From the NCBI GenBank assembly GCA_031316115.1, contig JALDRC010000003.1:248001-312000 (forward strand): DNA of 64,000 nucleotides, in the 5' to 3' direction. Made by a program: the position numbers and the translations under genes. The notes beneath the pieces were generated by a model. It was given only the letters and a program-made list of their open reading frames with translations. It was not told where the DNA came from and ran no database searches. The DNA comes from Nitrososphaeraceae archaeon. Its GTDB lineage: Archaea > Thermoproteota > Nitrososphaeria > Nitrososphaerales > Nitrososphaeraceae. Positions 54,899 through 63,326 of the stretch are shown one piece after another; positions within the stretch are counted from its first letter, which is position 1, and the number at the start of each line of letters is the position of its first letter.

Positions 54899-55947
54899 AC
54901 TGGTGTCAATGGAGTAAATTTTAAGCCATCCGTCTCATCAAATCCAAACATTACATTCATATTTTGAATTGCAGAACCTGCTGCTCCCTTCATTAGATTA
55001 TCGGATGCAGAGAGTGCGACTACTCGTTGATTATCTTCATCGATGTCGAATCCTACATCACAAAAGTTAGAACCTATCAAAAATTTCGGATCGGGGAACT
55101 TGTATAATCCTTTTTTGTCTTTAATGAATCTTATGAAAGGTTCATTATTATAAGATCGTCTATAAATTTTCCAAAGTTCTAATTCATTAATTGATTTATT
55201 TAGAAAAGTATGATTGGTAGTTAGTATACCACGAACAATATTTACTGCATGTGGGCTCATACTCACTTTGATCTCTTTTTTTGTCAAAAGACTCAATTCT
55301 TGTATTATCTCACCGGTATGTCTATGTTTTGCTGGTTTATATGGTCTTATAACTCCATATCTCATTGCATGATGAGTCCCGGCATTGCTTTGTGCTCCTG
55401 CACCAGATGATCCTATTTTGCTATCGACCACAATATGTTCTGTGTCAATGAGATTATTTTCCACTAAAGGTTTTACTGCAATCAAAGATGTAACTGCCAT
55501 ACATCCAGGACATGAGGTTAATTTTGATTTTTTTATTTCTTCTCTATGGAACTCGGGTACACCGTATACAGATCTAGAAAGTAATTCTGGATAAGGATGT
55601 TCCCAACCATACCATTTCACATAATCTTTTGGATTTTTTAACCGAAAATCAGCAGAAAGGTCTATGATCTTTAGATCTCTATCATACAAGTCTTTCACTA
55701 TTTTATTAGCACTTCCATGTGGAACGGATACAAAAACCAAATCACAAGAGTCTGTAAGTTTTTCCATCTCAAGTTGTGAGAAGGTGAGATCTATGAATCC
55801 TTTCAGACTAGGATGAACTCTATGTACATATTCACCCGCTTGTTGCCTAGAAGTCACCATTGTGATCTCGATCTTTGGATGAGTAACAAGTAATCGTAGT
55901 AATTCTCCGCCAACGTATCCTGATGCGCCTATGACTCCTACCTTCAT
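54895..55947 (-). CDS. argC: LysW-amino acid phosphate reductase (ArgC/LysY family)
   Basis: The NADPH-dependent reductase converts the acyl phosphate on LysW to its semialdehyde. The 350-residue protein has MKVGVIGASGYVGGELLRL, the catalytic Cys in SCPGCMAVTSLIAVKPL near 150, and AGTHHAMRYGVIRPYK. It begins the argC-argB-argD-lrp run. A 112-base gap separates it from the upstream ligase gene and may hold a promoter. Confidence 0.94.
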   Translation of the reverse strand: MKVGVIGASGYVGGELLRLLVTHPKIEITMVTSRQQAGEYVHRVHPSLKGFIDLTFSQLEMEKLTDSCDLVFVSVPHGSANKIVKDLYDRDLKIIDLSADFRLKNPKDYVKWYGWEHPYPELLSRSVYGVPEFHREEIKKSKLTSCPGCMAVTSLIAVKPLVENNLIDTEHIVVDSKIGSSGAGAQSNAGTHHAMRYGVIRPYKPAKHRHTGEIIQELSLLTKKEIKVSMSPHAVNIVRGILTTNHTFLNKSINELELWKIYRRSYNNEPFIRFIKDKKGLYKFPDPKFLIGSNFCDVGFDIDEDNQRVVALSASDNLMKGAAGSAIQNMNVMFGFDETDGLKFTPLTPV

Positions 55948-56059
55948 TCTATTAAACTAAAGATCAAGAATATTCCTGTAGCTTATGAATTTTATTATCA
56001 TTTAAAAATAGATCTTTTTTATTGTTAGATAATTATTAAGTTCGATGATTACTTTCCGG

Positions 56060-56914
56060 TCATTTTTTTAAAGAGTCAAGAACATAATCGATCATGGCAC
56101 TTGCAATATTAATCTGGGCTACTTGAGATGCTCCTCTAAATTCAACATTGCTATTTATTTCGTGAACTACTAATCCACGATTTTTATCTTCCATGACATC
56201 AACTCCTAGTATTCCCCCACCAACTGCTTTTGATGCATCTAAAACAATATCCTCAAGTTCGTTTGTAATTGGTGCTAATGCAGTGTGACCTCCTCGTGAG
56301 ACATTCGTTCTCCACTCATTATTTGCAGAATATCTATATACTGCTGTTATAATTTGTTCTCCGGCTACAATACATCTAATATCTCTAGGAGGTCTATCGA
56401 TCATCTCTTGGACGTAATAAATTCGTGAAAAAGGGGTATCATTTTCTTCCCTATTCTCTACAATCATATTGGCGACCTCTCCATCTTTTACTGGAAAAAC
56501 ACCCCTTCCCCAAGAGCCTACAAGTGGTTTAATTACAAATGGAAATCCTATTTTTTCTGTCAAACTCTTAAATGATTCAGAATTGAAGGAAAAATATGTT
56601 TTAGGAGAAGCAATTTTTGACTTTGCCAGGATGAGAGATGTTCTTAATTTATTTCCACAAATTTCAGTTACTTGATAAGTATTTGTTACTGGATATCCTA
56701 GAAATTCTAAGCAAGAGGTTAAGTAAAGTCCCCTGAAGTGACTTAAACAACGTTGAAGAAAAATATCTCCTAGAACATCATTGCCGTTAATATCTGTACT
56801 GATTGAAATGGTTTTGGCATCGACTAACCTAGTGTTAATTCCTTTTTTTATAGCATTATCATATAATGTTTTTTCTTCGAATCTTAGTTTATCATAAAGG
56901 ATAGATAGTTCCAT
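56060..56914 (-). CDS. argX: LysW ligase, probably for glutamate (ArgX)
   Basis: This is the second ATP-grasp ligase in the block, 284 residues. It has VQEMIDRPPRDIRC, VSRGGHTALAPITNELED and the C-terminal VHEINSNVEFRGAS, where NSNVEF differs from the NNTTEF of the first copy and resembles ArgX from Sulfolobales, which prefers glutamate. Paired with the lysW ending in Glu and with argG, this suggests the arginine arm. The start ATG is at 56912-56914. Substrate preference is inferred from motif and context. Confidence 0.88.
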   Translation of the reverse strand: MELSILYDKLRFEEKTLYDNAIKKGINTRLVDAKTISISTDINGNDVLGDIFLQRCLSHFRGLYLTSCLEFLGYPVTNTYQVTEICGNKLRTSLILAKSKIASPKTYFSFNSESFKSLTEKIGFPFVIKPLVGSWGRGVFPVKDGEVANMIVENREENDTPFSRIYYVQEMIDRPPRDIRCIVAGEQIITAVYRYSANNEWRTNVSRGGHTALAPITNELEDIVLDASKAVGGGILGVDVMEDKNRGLVVHEINSNVEFRGASQVAQINIASAMIDYVLDSLKK

Positions 56915-56935
56915 TTTTCTTTAGATTTTTTAAAT

Positions 56936-57109
56936 TTATTCTCCCCAATCCTCGCCTACCGATTCTGCCCGTTTTAGATCCATGCTTCCATTTGAAGTAG
57001 ATGATATTTCAAAATCGCCTCCACAATCTGGACAGGAGACAATTTCTCCCACTACAGCATCGTCAGGAATGTTCAGTTCTCCTCCACAATCAATACATTC
57101 TTTTTTCAT
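56936..57109 (-). CDS. lysW: LysW carrier protein 2, C-terminus EDWGE
   Basis: The 57-residue protein starts with ATG at 57107-57109 and ends with TAA at 56936-56938. Zinc motifs CIDC at 5-8 and CPDC at 26-29 (count approximate) flank an acidic middle, followed by RAESVGEDWGE. The terminal Glu, which accepts the substrate, is intact. It sits one base downstream of the argG stop codon and 21 bases before argX on the same strand. It is therefore the glutamate/arginine-arm carrier by context. Confidence 0.94.
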   Translation of the reverse strand: MKKECIDCGGELNIPDDAVVGEIVSCPDCGGDFEISSTSNGSMDLKRAESVGEDWGE

Positions 57110-57110
57110 T

Positions 57111-58328
57111 CTATTGTTCTTCTCCTTTATTCTCTTTTTTATTTAAAGTAATTGCTAAAGATTTTGCAGTAATAGATTGTAATCCCCAAAATTCAACAAA
57201 ACCTTTTGCTAAAGTTTGATCAAAAACAGAATCAGAAGAATAAGTGGCAAGGGCATTATTGTACAATGAGAAATCAGATCGCCTTCCAACGACTCTCATA
57301 GAACCATTTTGAAGTCTTATCTTTACCATTCCTGTAACTCTGGTTTGTGTAGCATCTATAAACTTATCCAAATCATACATAAGAGGATCTTGCCATAATC
57401 CTGAGTAAGCCATCCAACTCCATTGCTGATCTACCAAATGTTTAAATCGTAATTCATGAGACGTTAAGACCAGTTTTTCCAGATCCTGATGCGCTTCGAT
57501 CAAAATGCTAGCCGCTGGAGATTCATAAATTTCACGAGATTTAATACCTATAACCCGATCTTCCATATGGTCAATGATTCCTACACCATGAGCTCCTACT
57601 TTAGAATTAAGGTAATTTATTAATTCGACTAACTCCATTTTATTCCCATCTACACGAACAGGGATTCCATCTTCAAATTTAATCTCCAAATACCCTACTT
57701 CAGGATTATCAAGTTTTACGTACTTAAAACATTCTGGTGGAGGTTCTGTATAAGGATTTTCAAGCTCTCCTCCTTCGATTGATCGTCCCCATAAATTTTC
57801 ATCTATACTATATTTTTTAACTTCAGTATTTATAGGAATATTATTTTCTTTAGCAAATTGAATTTCCTTATCACGAGTCAGATTCAAATCTCTGATAGGA
57901 GCAATAATTCGTAAATTAGGATTTAATGACCTTATCGTAATGTCAAATCTTATTTGATCGTTACCTTTTCCAGTACAACCGTGCGAAATAAAATTCGCAT
58001 TTTCTTTGTTTGCTATTTCTACAACATTCTTTGCTATTAAAGGTCTAGCCAATGCAGTAGCAAGGGGATATTTATTTTGATATAATCCATTTGCTTTTAT
58101 GCATCTTGTTATATAGTTTTCTGCAAACTCTGGGATCGCGTTAATATTATAATGCTTTAAAGATCCTATTTCCATAGCTCTTGACTCTATTTTTCTTAGG
58201 TCTTCATTTTGACCACAATCTACTGTTACTGTAATGACATCTAAATTATGTATTATTTCCAAATATTTTATACATACGGAAGTATCTAAACCTCCAGAAT
58301 AGGCAAGAACACATTTTTCTTTTACCAT
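57111..58328 (-). CDS. argG: Argininosuccinate synthase
   Basis: This enzyme joins citrulline and aspartate using ATP. The 405-residue protein has the pyrophosphatase P-loop LAYSGGLDTSVCIKYL at 8-23, SHGCTGKGNDQIRFD and the C-terminal TARVTGMVKI-like segment (DATQTRVTGMVKIRL). It is the first gene of the arginine arm, followed immediately by lysW-2 and argX. Its ATG is at 58326-58328 with a TATA-like element about 27 bases upstream, predicting a leaderless transcript. Confidence 0.97.
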   Translation of the reverse strand: MVKEKCVLAYSGGLDTSVCIKYLEIIHNLDVITVTVDCGQNEDLRKIESRAMEIGSLKHYNINAIPEFAENYITRCIKANGLYQNKYPLATALARPLIAKNVVEIANKENANFISHGCTGKGNDQIRFDITIRSLNPNLRIIAPIRDLNLTRDKEIQFAKENNIPINTEVKKYSIDENLWGRSIEGGELENPYTEPPPECFKYVKLDNPEVGYLEIKFEDGIPVRVDGNKMELVELINYLNSKVGAHGVGIIDHMEDRVIGIKSREIYESPAASILIEAHQDLEKLVLTSHELRFKHLVDQQWSWMAYSGLWQDPLMYDLDKFIDATQTRVTGMVKIRLQNGSMRVVGRRSDFSLYNNALATYSSDSVFDQTLAKGFVEFWGLQSITAKSLAITLNKKENKGEEQ

Positions 58329-58348
58329 GGTTAGCCGATGCGAATAAA

Positions 58349-58362
58349 TATATTATATTTAA
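58349..58362 (-). promoter_or_regulatory. TATA-box candidate for the arginine operon
   Basis: The minus-strand sequence TTAAATATAATATA lies about 27 bases upstream of the argG ATG, the spacing for a leaderless archaeal transcript. It lies in a 174-base gap shared with the divergent HTH regulator gene, which could therefore control both. Confidence 0.4.
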
Positions 58363-58502
58363 ATTTTTGTTTTAAAAGAGATGGTTGCATTTGATAGCAG
58401 TAGCTCAAGAAAGTGAGAATGATAAAATTTTCATAAAATTAATGCTGTAAAATGTATGGAATTACAAATCTTTTATTATTTGAACAATTATTGTAGATTG
58501 TT

Positions 58503-59411
58503 GTGTACAGGAGATATACAATTGATGAGATCAAGGCTAAAGTAATTGAAGTTTTAAGAAAAAATGATGTAGGTATGTCGAGTGTAGAATTAGCAAAAGC
58601 TATCCACATTAATAGAATGACGATAACAAAATATCTAAACATATTATCTATAATAGGTTTGATTAAAAGAAAGAAAATTGGGTCAGTAAATATTTGGACT
58701 TTAGAACCAGGAATTGTAGATCTAGAACTTCCTTTAAATTATTTACAAATACAACAAAATTTTATAACAATGCTACTTGCCGACCAGCGAAATGAAACAA
58801 CCAAATTATTGCTCAGTATATTATATTCAGATACTGAAAAGATAAGAATTATCAAAGATATAATTATTCCTACCTTTAATACGCTAAGGGAAATTTATAA
58901 TAGGGGGAGGTTAGGAAAGACTGAACTCATTACATTAAATAACAGATTATTTGATTTAATGGTTTTAATCCTAAAACATTCAAATGAGAACAAACATCCC
59001 TATGATGTATATAATATATTCATAGCAGGAAATGAGGACCAGATATATAATACTAAAATTTCATCAATATCATCTGAAATCCTTGGATTTCATACTAGCC
59101 ATGTCGGAAATATAGAACAATATATAGATCCTTTTTTTGACATAGACATTCAAAGATACATAACAAAGTCTTGGAGTAATAAAAAAGGATTAAAAAACAT
59201 ATTTTTATTCTCATCGGAAGAAACCTCACTTAGATTTCTTTTCACAACTGCAAAAGTTTTAAAGGATAAAATGATAGATGAGATAAAGATCATATTATTT
59301 GTAGAAAAAGATATTTTGTCTATTGCCAAGAATCTAAACCCCGATTATGTAACAACCGATCTGTCTATTTTAGTAACATGGGAAGAGAATTTAATTAAAT
59401 ATTTCAAGTGA
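58503..59411 (+). CDS. Winged-helix transcription regulator with C-terminal sensor-like domain
   Basis: The 302-residue protein has an N-terminal winged helix (IDEIKAKVIEVLRKNDVGMS, SVELAKAIHINRMTITKYL, LIKRKKIGSVNIWTLEPG). The rest (about 75-302) is an alpha/beta region I cannot name, including SIVTWEENLIKYF-like strands near the C-terminus. Start is GTG at 58503. It is divergent from argG across 174 bases, so it may regulate the amino acid cluster, but that is only context. Confidence 0.8.
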   Translation: MYRRYTIDEIKAKVIEVLRKNDVGMSSVELAKAIHINRMTITKYLNILSIIGLIKRKKIGSVNIWTLEPGIVDLELPLNYLQIQQNFITMLLADQRNETTKLLLSILYSDTEKIRIIKDIIIPTFNTLREIYNRGRLGKTELITLNNRLFDLMVLILKHSNENKHPYDVYNIFIAGNEDQIYNTKISSISSEILGFHTSHVGNIEQYIDPFFDIDIQRYITKSWSNKKGLKNIFLFSSEETSLRFLFTTAKVLKDKMIDEIKIILFVEKDILSIAKNLNPDYVTTDLSILVTWEENLIKYFK

Positions 59412-59448
59412 TATCTAGATAAGATGTAATAAATATTAAGTTTAGCTA

Positions 59449-60291
59449 TCATAAATTATATTTTGTTACTATTTTTTTAATGTAATTTAAACCAGATTTA
59501 AGTAGATATGAAAAGTTTTCTTTAGGAAGAATAATTTCAAAACTCATATTTTTATTATAATTAATATAATTTAATGATCTCATGATAAGGTCAAAATCTA
59601 AATGTCCAGATCCTGGCATCAATCTATTGCTGTCAGACAAATGGACATGGCCTAAAAATTGTTTACTAAATTTTATTGTATCATAAAAATCTGTTTCCTC
59701 AATATTCATATGAAAAGTATCTAACATTATCATAAGATTTTCATTATTAATCGAAGATGATACATCAATTGCATCTTTAGCGCTAACACAAAAAGGTGTA
59801 GAATATCTATTTAATGGTTCGATCAAAAGGTTTATTCCGTATTCGTTGGCAAATTCTGATAATTCATGTAAAATAGGTATAGATTTCTTTAATATTTTCT
59901 TTTTTTCTCTAATAGATATCCGTTCATGATTAAAATCTAATGATACTGGATGATCTGACATTAAACAGATATTAAAAAAATAACCACCAAAATAGTTGCT
60001 CATTTTAATACAACTCTTTATATACTGAATTGAATATGAAATTTTTTTGGGGTCATTTGTTAGAAGAATAGGATTATGATTTTCATTTTGTGTTTGTTTT
60101 TTTGTCCAATCTCCAGTTACACCTATTACCGATAAGCTATAGGAATTTATTTTTTCTAAGTAGGATTTCCAATTAAAGATAGAGGGAGTAGCTTGAATTT
60201 CAATCCCACTGTATCCACAGGTACTAACAGCTTCTAGAATTTCATCTAATGTAGAATTAGTAAATGAATTAATTGTAATATAATACTTCAA
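59449..60291 (-). CDS. Sugar phosphate isomerase/epimerase-like TIM barrel (EboE-like)
   Basis: The 280-residue protein belongs to the xylose isomerase-like AP-endonuclease-2 barrel. Metal ligands are visible as E in LLIEPLNR, D in LMIMLDTFHMN, H in GHVHLSDSNR and E in SFEIIL; the loop GSGHLDF is also conserved. This subfamily includes sugar epimerases and the EboE protein of the bacterial ebo cluster. It is the third gene in a minus-strand trio with a phosphodiesterase (18-base gap) and a UbiA prenyltransferase. Assignment to Ebo is from gene neighbourhood, not sequence search. Confidence 0.85.
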   Translation of the reverse strand: MKYYITINSFTNSTLDEILEAVSTCGYSGIEIQATPSIFNWKSYLEKINSYSLSVIGVTGDWTKKQTQNENHNPILLTNDPKKISYSIQYIKSCIKMSNYFGGYFFNICLMSDHPVSLDFNHERISIREKKKILKKSIPILHELSEFANEYGINLLIEPLNRYSTPFCVSAKDAIDVSSSINNENLMIMLDTFHMNIEETDFYDTIKFSKQFLGHVHLSDSNRLMPGSGHLDFDLIMRSLNYINYNKNMSFEIILPKENFSYLLKSGLNYIKKIVTKYNL

Positions 60292-60309
60292 AAAAAGTAC
60301 CTGGAGAAT

Positions 60310-61650
60310 TTAAACTGATTCAATTAATTGCTTTCCAATAGATATAGCATTAATAGAATTGTCAGAATCCTTTTCAATATCAGTCTTTGTATTCGAAACA
60401 TATAATGAATATCCTTCCAATGTCTCCGGATTGTAGGGCCTTCCATGTGAACCTTTTATAAGAGAGGTATCAAATGAAATTGATTTAGTTTGAGAATTAA
60501 AAAATAATTCAAGTGGGTCATAACCGGGTTTTCTATGGATATCTACTCGTCTTGTAAAATTAGGAGCATTATCTATATCATACCACCAAAAATATGCAAA
60601 CCATTTATCACGCTTTGATACGGCTATAATATCACCAGAACGTTCATGGTTAATATGATAAAACTGTTTTTCTTCACCAGTAATTATTATTTCGATATCT
60701 GATATATTTTTTAATAGATTAAATACATCGGCAATATCTCGTTTTTGTTTTATATATATATGAGCTATTTGATGATCAACGACAGCGAAAGCTTTGCTAA
60801 ATTCAAAATCGACATATTCTTTTCCCTTTATCTTCCTTACACTAAGAAAACCATTGTCTCGAAGAATTAAATTGATATTAATTGCACCATTTACATCATT
60901 AAAAGAATATTCAGAAAAAATTATAAATCTAGTATCATCGAATATACCTATTTTTTTTGTCGATTGAACAATCTCATCAATTAATGTATCTGCTTTTAAT
61001 AGATCTTCACGTACTTGAACACTATTTTTCCCAAATCGTTGAGCAGAATAATCAACATGAGGAATATATGTAAACAATAGGTTTGGTGTGTACTTCTCAA
61101 TTGCATATTTTGTAGCCTGACAGATCCATTCACTTGAAGCTGGTGATGAAAATGGACCCCAATATTTAGACAAATCAAAGTCACCTATTTTTTTAGAGAT
61201 TTCCTCATAGAAACCTAAAGGTTTTGAATAACACCACATCACCATTTCATCTTCTAGATGGATTGGTTTTGGAGTAATTATGACATCTGAATTTGCATAA
61301 AGGCTATTTTGATAAAAAAGTACAGCAGTACTCAGAGTAGGATTTCTAAGTTTCATAAAATCCCAGATCCTTGGAACTTGAACTAGAGAACTATATTGTT
61401 CCCAGAATGATACTGTATTTGTATTAAGATCCATAAATCCGTTTGCTATAATACCATGTTTATCTGGATATTCGCCAGATAGTATACTAGTCTGCACTGG
61501 ACATGTTAGCGCAGGAAAGACTGGTTTTAACTTATAGGATTCACCTTGGTTAGCAAGATTGGAAAGTACAGGGAGTAATTTTGAATCAAGATGTTTTTCT
61601 TCCAGTCCTACGATATCAAGGACTATTGTATATTTTTTCATTATTTTCAT
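60310..61650 (-). CDS. Alkaline phosphatase superfamily phosphodiesterase/pyrophosphatase (EboF-like)
   Basis: The 446-residue protein is a nucleotide pyrophosphatase/phosphodiesterase-type member of the alkaline phosphatase superfamily. The nucleophile lies in FPALTCPVQTSILSG (Thr) near 43-57 and the metal-binding IFSEYSFNDVNG (diverged DHG), HQIAHIYI, and KGSHGRPYN are visible. No signal peptide is seen, so it probably acts in the cytoplasm. It lies 18 bases upstream of the TIM-barrel gene and 87 bases downstream of UbiA. EboF of bacterial ebo clusters is in the same family. Confidence 0.87.
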   Translation of the reverse strand: MKIMKKYTIVLDIVGLEEKHLDSKLLPVLSNLANQGESYKLKPVFPALTCPVQTSILSGEYPDKHGIIANGFMDLNTNTVSFWEQYSSLVQVPRIWDFMKLRNPTLSTAVLFYQNSLYANSDVIITPKPIHLEDEMVMWCYSKPLGFYEEISKKIGDFDLSKYWGPFSSPASSEWICQATKYAIEKYTPNLLFTYIPHVDYSAQRFGKNSVQVREDLLKADTLIDEIVQSTKKIGIFDDTRFIIFSEYSFNDVNGAININLILRDNGFLSVRKIKGKEYVDFEFSKAFAVVDHQIAHIYIKQKRDIADVFNLLKNISDIEIIITGEEKQFYHINHERSGDIIAVSKRDKWFAYFWWYDIDNAPNFTRRVDIHRKPGYDPLELFFNSQTKSISFDTSLIKGSHGRPYNPETLEGYSLYVSNTKTDIEKDSDNSINAISIGKQLIESV

Positions 61651-61737
61651 ATAGTTTAGAAGTTATTAAATTTAAATAATCCTGTTTGAATTTAATTTTT
61701 TTTCAGAAAATTGTGTACTATCAATTGTATTCAAAAA

Positions 61738-62649
61738 CTATGTCATATACATTTTTTTTGATAGAAAGAAGATCAAAGGTATTAGTAGAAGTATCATTAA
61801 ACCATATAAAATTCCAATACTACTAGAGATAAAGATAGAGTCAAACGCCACCATAAGAACTATTAGAATTGAAATCAATTTTTGTATCGAAAAATTTCTT
61901 TTAATTGACAAATAATGCGAATAAATTATTATCGTCGCAAAAATAGTTAGGTTTAATACCGAATTGACATTGAAAATGTCAATAAAAATTAAAAAAATCA
62001 TGAAAACTATCATTAAATATATTGTTGAAAATGTTAAAAGAAATTTTTTATTAAAGGACTTGTCTTCTGTTTCGTTTCTGCTAAGCCAGGTTATTAGACA
62101 AACATACGAGAACTCCGAAATAATGATGATTGGTATCTTTGAGTCGATTAATTGAAGATCAAACATTGAAAATGAAAATGAAGTACTAGATCCTAATAAA
62201 ATATTTAGACTCCTTATCGCACCCATATTAGGAGGACCTGAGATACGTTCCTTTGAATATGAATTGTATATAAAAATCAAAATTAACATTGTGATAGTTA
62301 TTAGTAGTCCTGTCAGACTAGTATAAAGTGATAAGAATAAAGAAGATAAAAAGCAAGAAATGGATATATACAGAGCGTTTCTTTTGGGTATTATATTGGA
62401 AGGGAGTGGTCTTGAAGGCCTTTCTTTTTTGTCTTTTGTAATGTCAAAATAATCATTTAATACTACTCCTCCAATGTACAATAAAATAGAAACAATTAAC
62501 AATATTGATAAATCGAGATAATCAGTATCTTGTATATCAGTAAATAAAAAATATCCTAATATTATATTAGGTATTGTTGTGAAAATATTTGGAAATCTTA
62601 TCAGCGTCAAGTAATTTAGTATGGTATTAAAATTACTCATTAAGTGCAC
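61738..62649 (-). CDS. UbiA-family prenyltransferase (EboC-like)
   Basis: The 303-residue protein has about eight membrane helices and the first Asp-rich motif NDYFDITKDKKERPSRPLPS near 66-85 that binds prenyl diphosphate via magnesium. Archaea use a UbiA enzyme to make digeranylgeranylglyceryl phosphate, and that role is the main alternative here. The second Asp motif (expected near 180-190) is weak (SFSMFDLQLIDSKIP), which argues for a divergent member. Start is ATG at 62647-62649. It is the first gene of the ebo-like trio by strand order. Confidence 0.85.
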   Translation of the reverse strand: MHLMSNFNTILNYLTLIRFPNIFTTIPNIILGYFLFTDIQDTDYLDLSILLIVSILLYIGGVVLNDYFDITKDKKERPSRPLPSNIIPKRNALYISISCFLSSLFLSLYTSLTGLLITITMLILIFIYNSYSKERISGPPNMGAIRSLNILLGSSTSFSFSMFDLQLIDSKIPIIIISEFSYVCLITWLSRNETEDKSFNKKFLLTFSTIYLMIVFMIFLIFIDIFNVNSVLNLTIFATIIIYSHYLSIKRNFSIQKLISILIVLMVAFDSIFISSSIGILYGLMILLLIPLIFFLSKKMYMT

Positions 62650-62786
62650 CAGAGAAGTTGGATCTCAAAATCCTTTAGTAGATTATTATTGTATCGCTTA
62701 TCTATATCTGTAGATCTGGAAATCAAGAATTTCTGAAATAAGATCACAGATCTATTTTAAATTTTACGGATATTTCACGAATGAAT

Positions 62787-63185
62787 CTATGAATGATTTA
62801 AAGCATAAATATTATTACTAATGTCTTTTATATTCAATATTTTCTTTGCAGTAGATCGTCGCTTATGACGTAATGGATATCTACAACATGGACATCTATT
62901 TCCCTCGCATTTTATATAGATAGTACATTGCGAACATCTTTTAAAGTTTTGATCATATAGAGAATATTTTCCACCTCTCTTATTTTTAAATCTGCTACAT
63001 AGTCCCTTACAGCTCAATGACGAATTTTTTGAAAAGAGATTAATATCTAGTAAGTTTACATTGCAATAACTTGTACTGGATTTCTTTGAAAAAATAAAAA
63101 TGCTCTTTAATTTTTTATACGCTATTATAGGTACTATAAACAAGTTCTTCCAAATTATTAAGTCAAGTGTCTTGTTAGATGTCAT
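62787..63185 (-). CDS. Small Zn-binding protein of a thaumarchaeal family
   Basis: The recognisable domain is the C-terminal 80 residues: SLSCKGLCSRFKNKRGGKY, KRCSQC, CEGNRCPCCRYPLRHKRRS. This CKGxCSRF ... C-x2-C ... CPCC pattern recurs in many small proteins of soil Thaumarchaeota, usually 55-80 residues long. The frame continues 50 residues further upstream (IIWKNLFIVPIIAYKKLKSIF), so the true start could be internal or this copy has a membrane-associated N-terminus. It lies next to the CRISPR array. Function is unknown; zinc knuckle and Arg-rich tail suggest nucleic acid binding. Confidence 0.75.
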   Translation of the reverse strand: MTSNKTLDLIIWKNLFIVPIIAYKKLKSIFIFSKKSSTSYCNVNLLDINLFSKNSSLSCKGLCSRFKNKRGGKYSLYDQNFKRCSQCTIYIKCEGNRCPCCRYPLRHKRRSTAKKILNIKDISNNIYALNHS

Positions 63186-63326
63186 ATCATTTAATTAAAA
63201 TCAATAAATTTTTGAATATCGCGCCATGAGGTTTAGGAGGTGGTGTTATGTCATTTGTGATGACACCTGACTTTTAATAATTCGATTCAAACTATGCTAT
63301 ATCAATTAGATATGGAAAGTAGGAGA

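Noticed and set aside
62711-62754. Inverted repeat TAGATCTG ... CAGATCTA upstream of the UbiA gene
   Set aside because: The 8-bp arms with a 28-base gap are short enough to be chance in AT-rich DNA; noted but not called as a regulatory site.
63242-63267. Hairpin GGTGT ... ACACC left of the CRISPR array
   Set aside because: Eight pairs with one wobble and no following T-run on the expected strand; could be a terminator but the support is weak.
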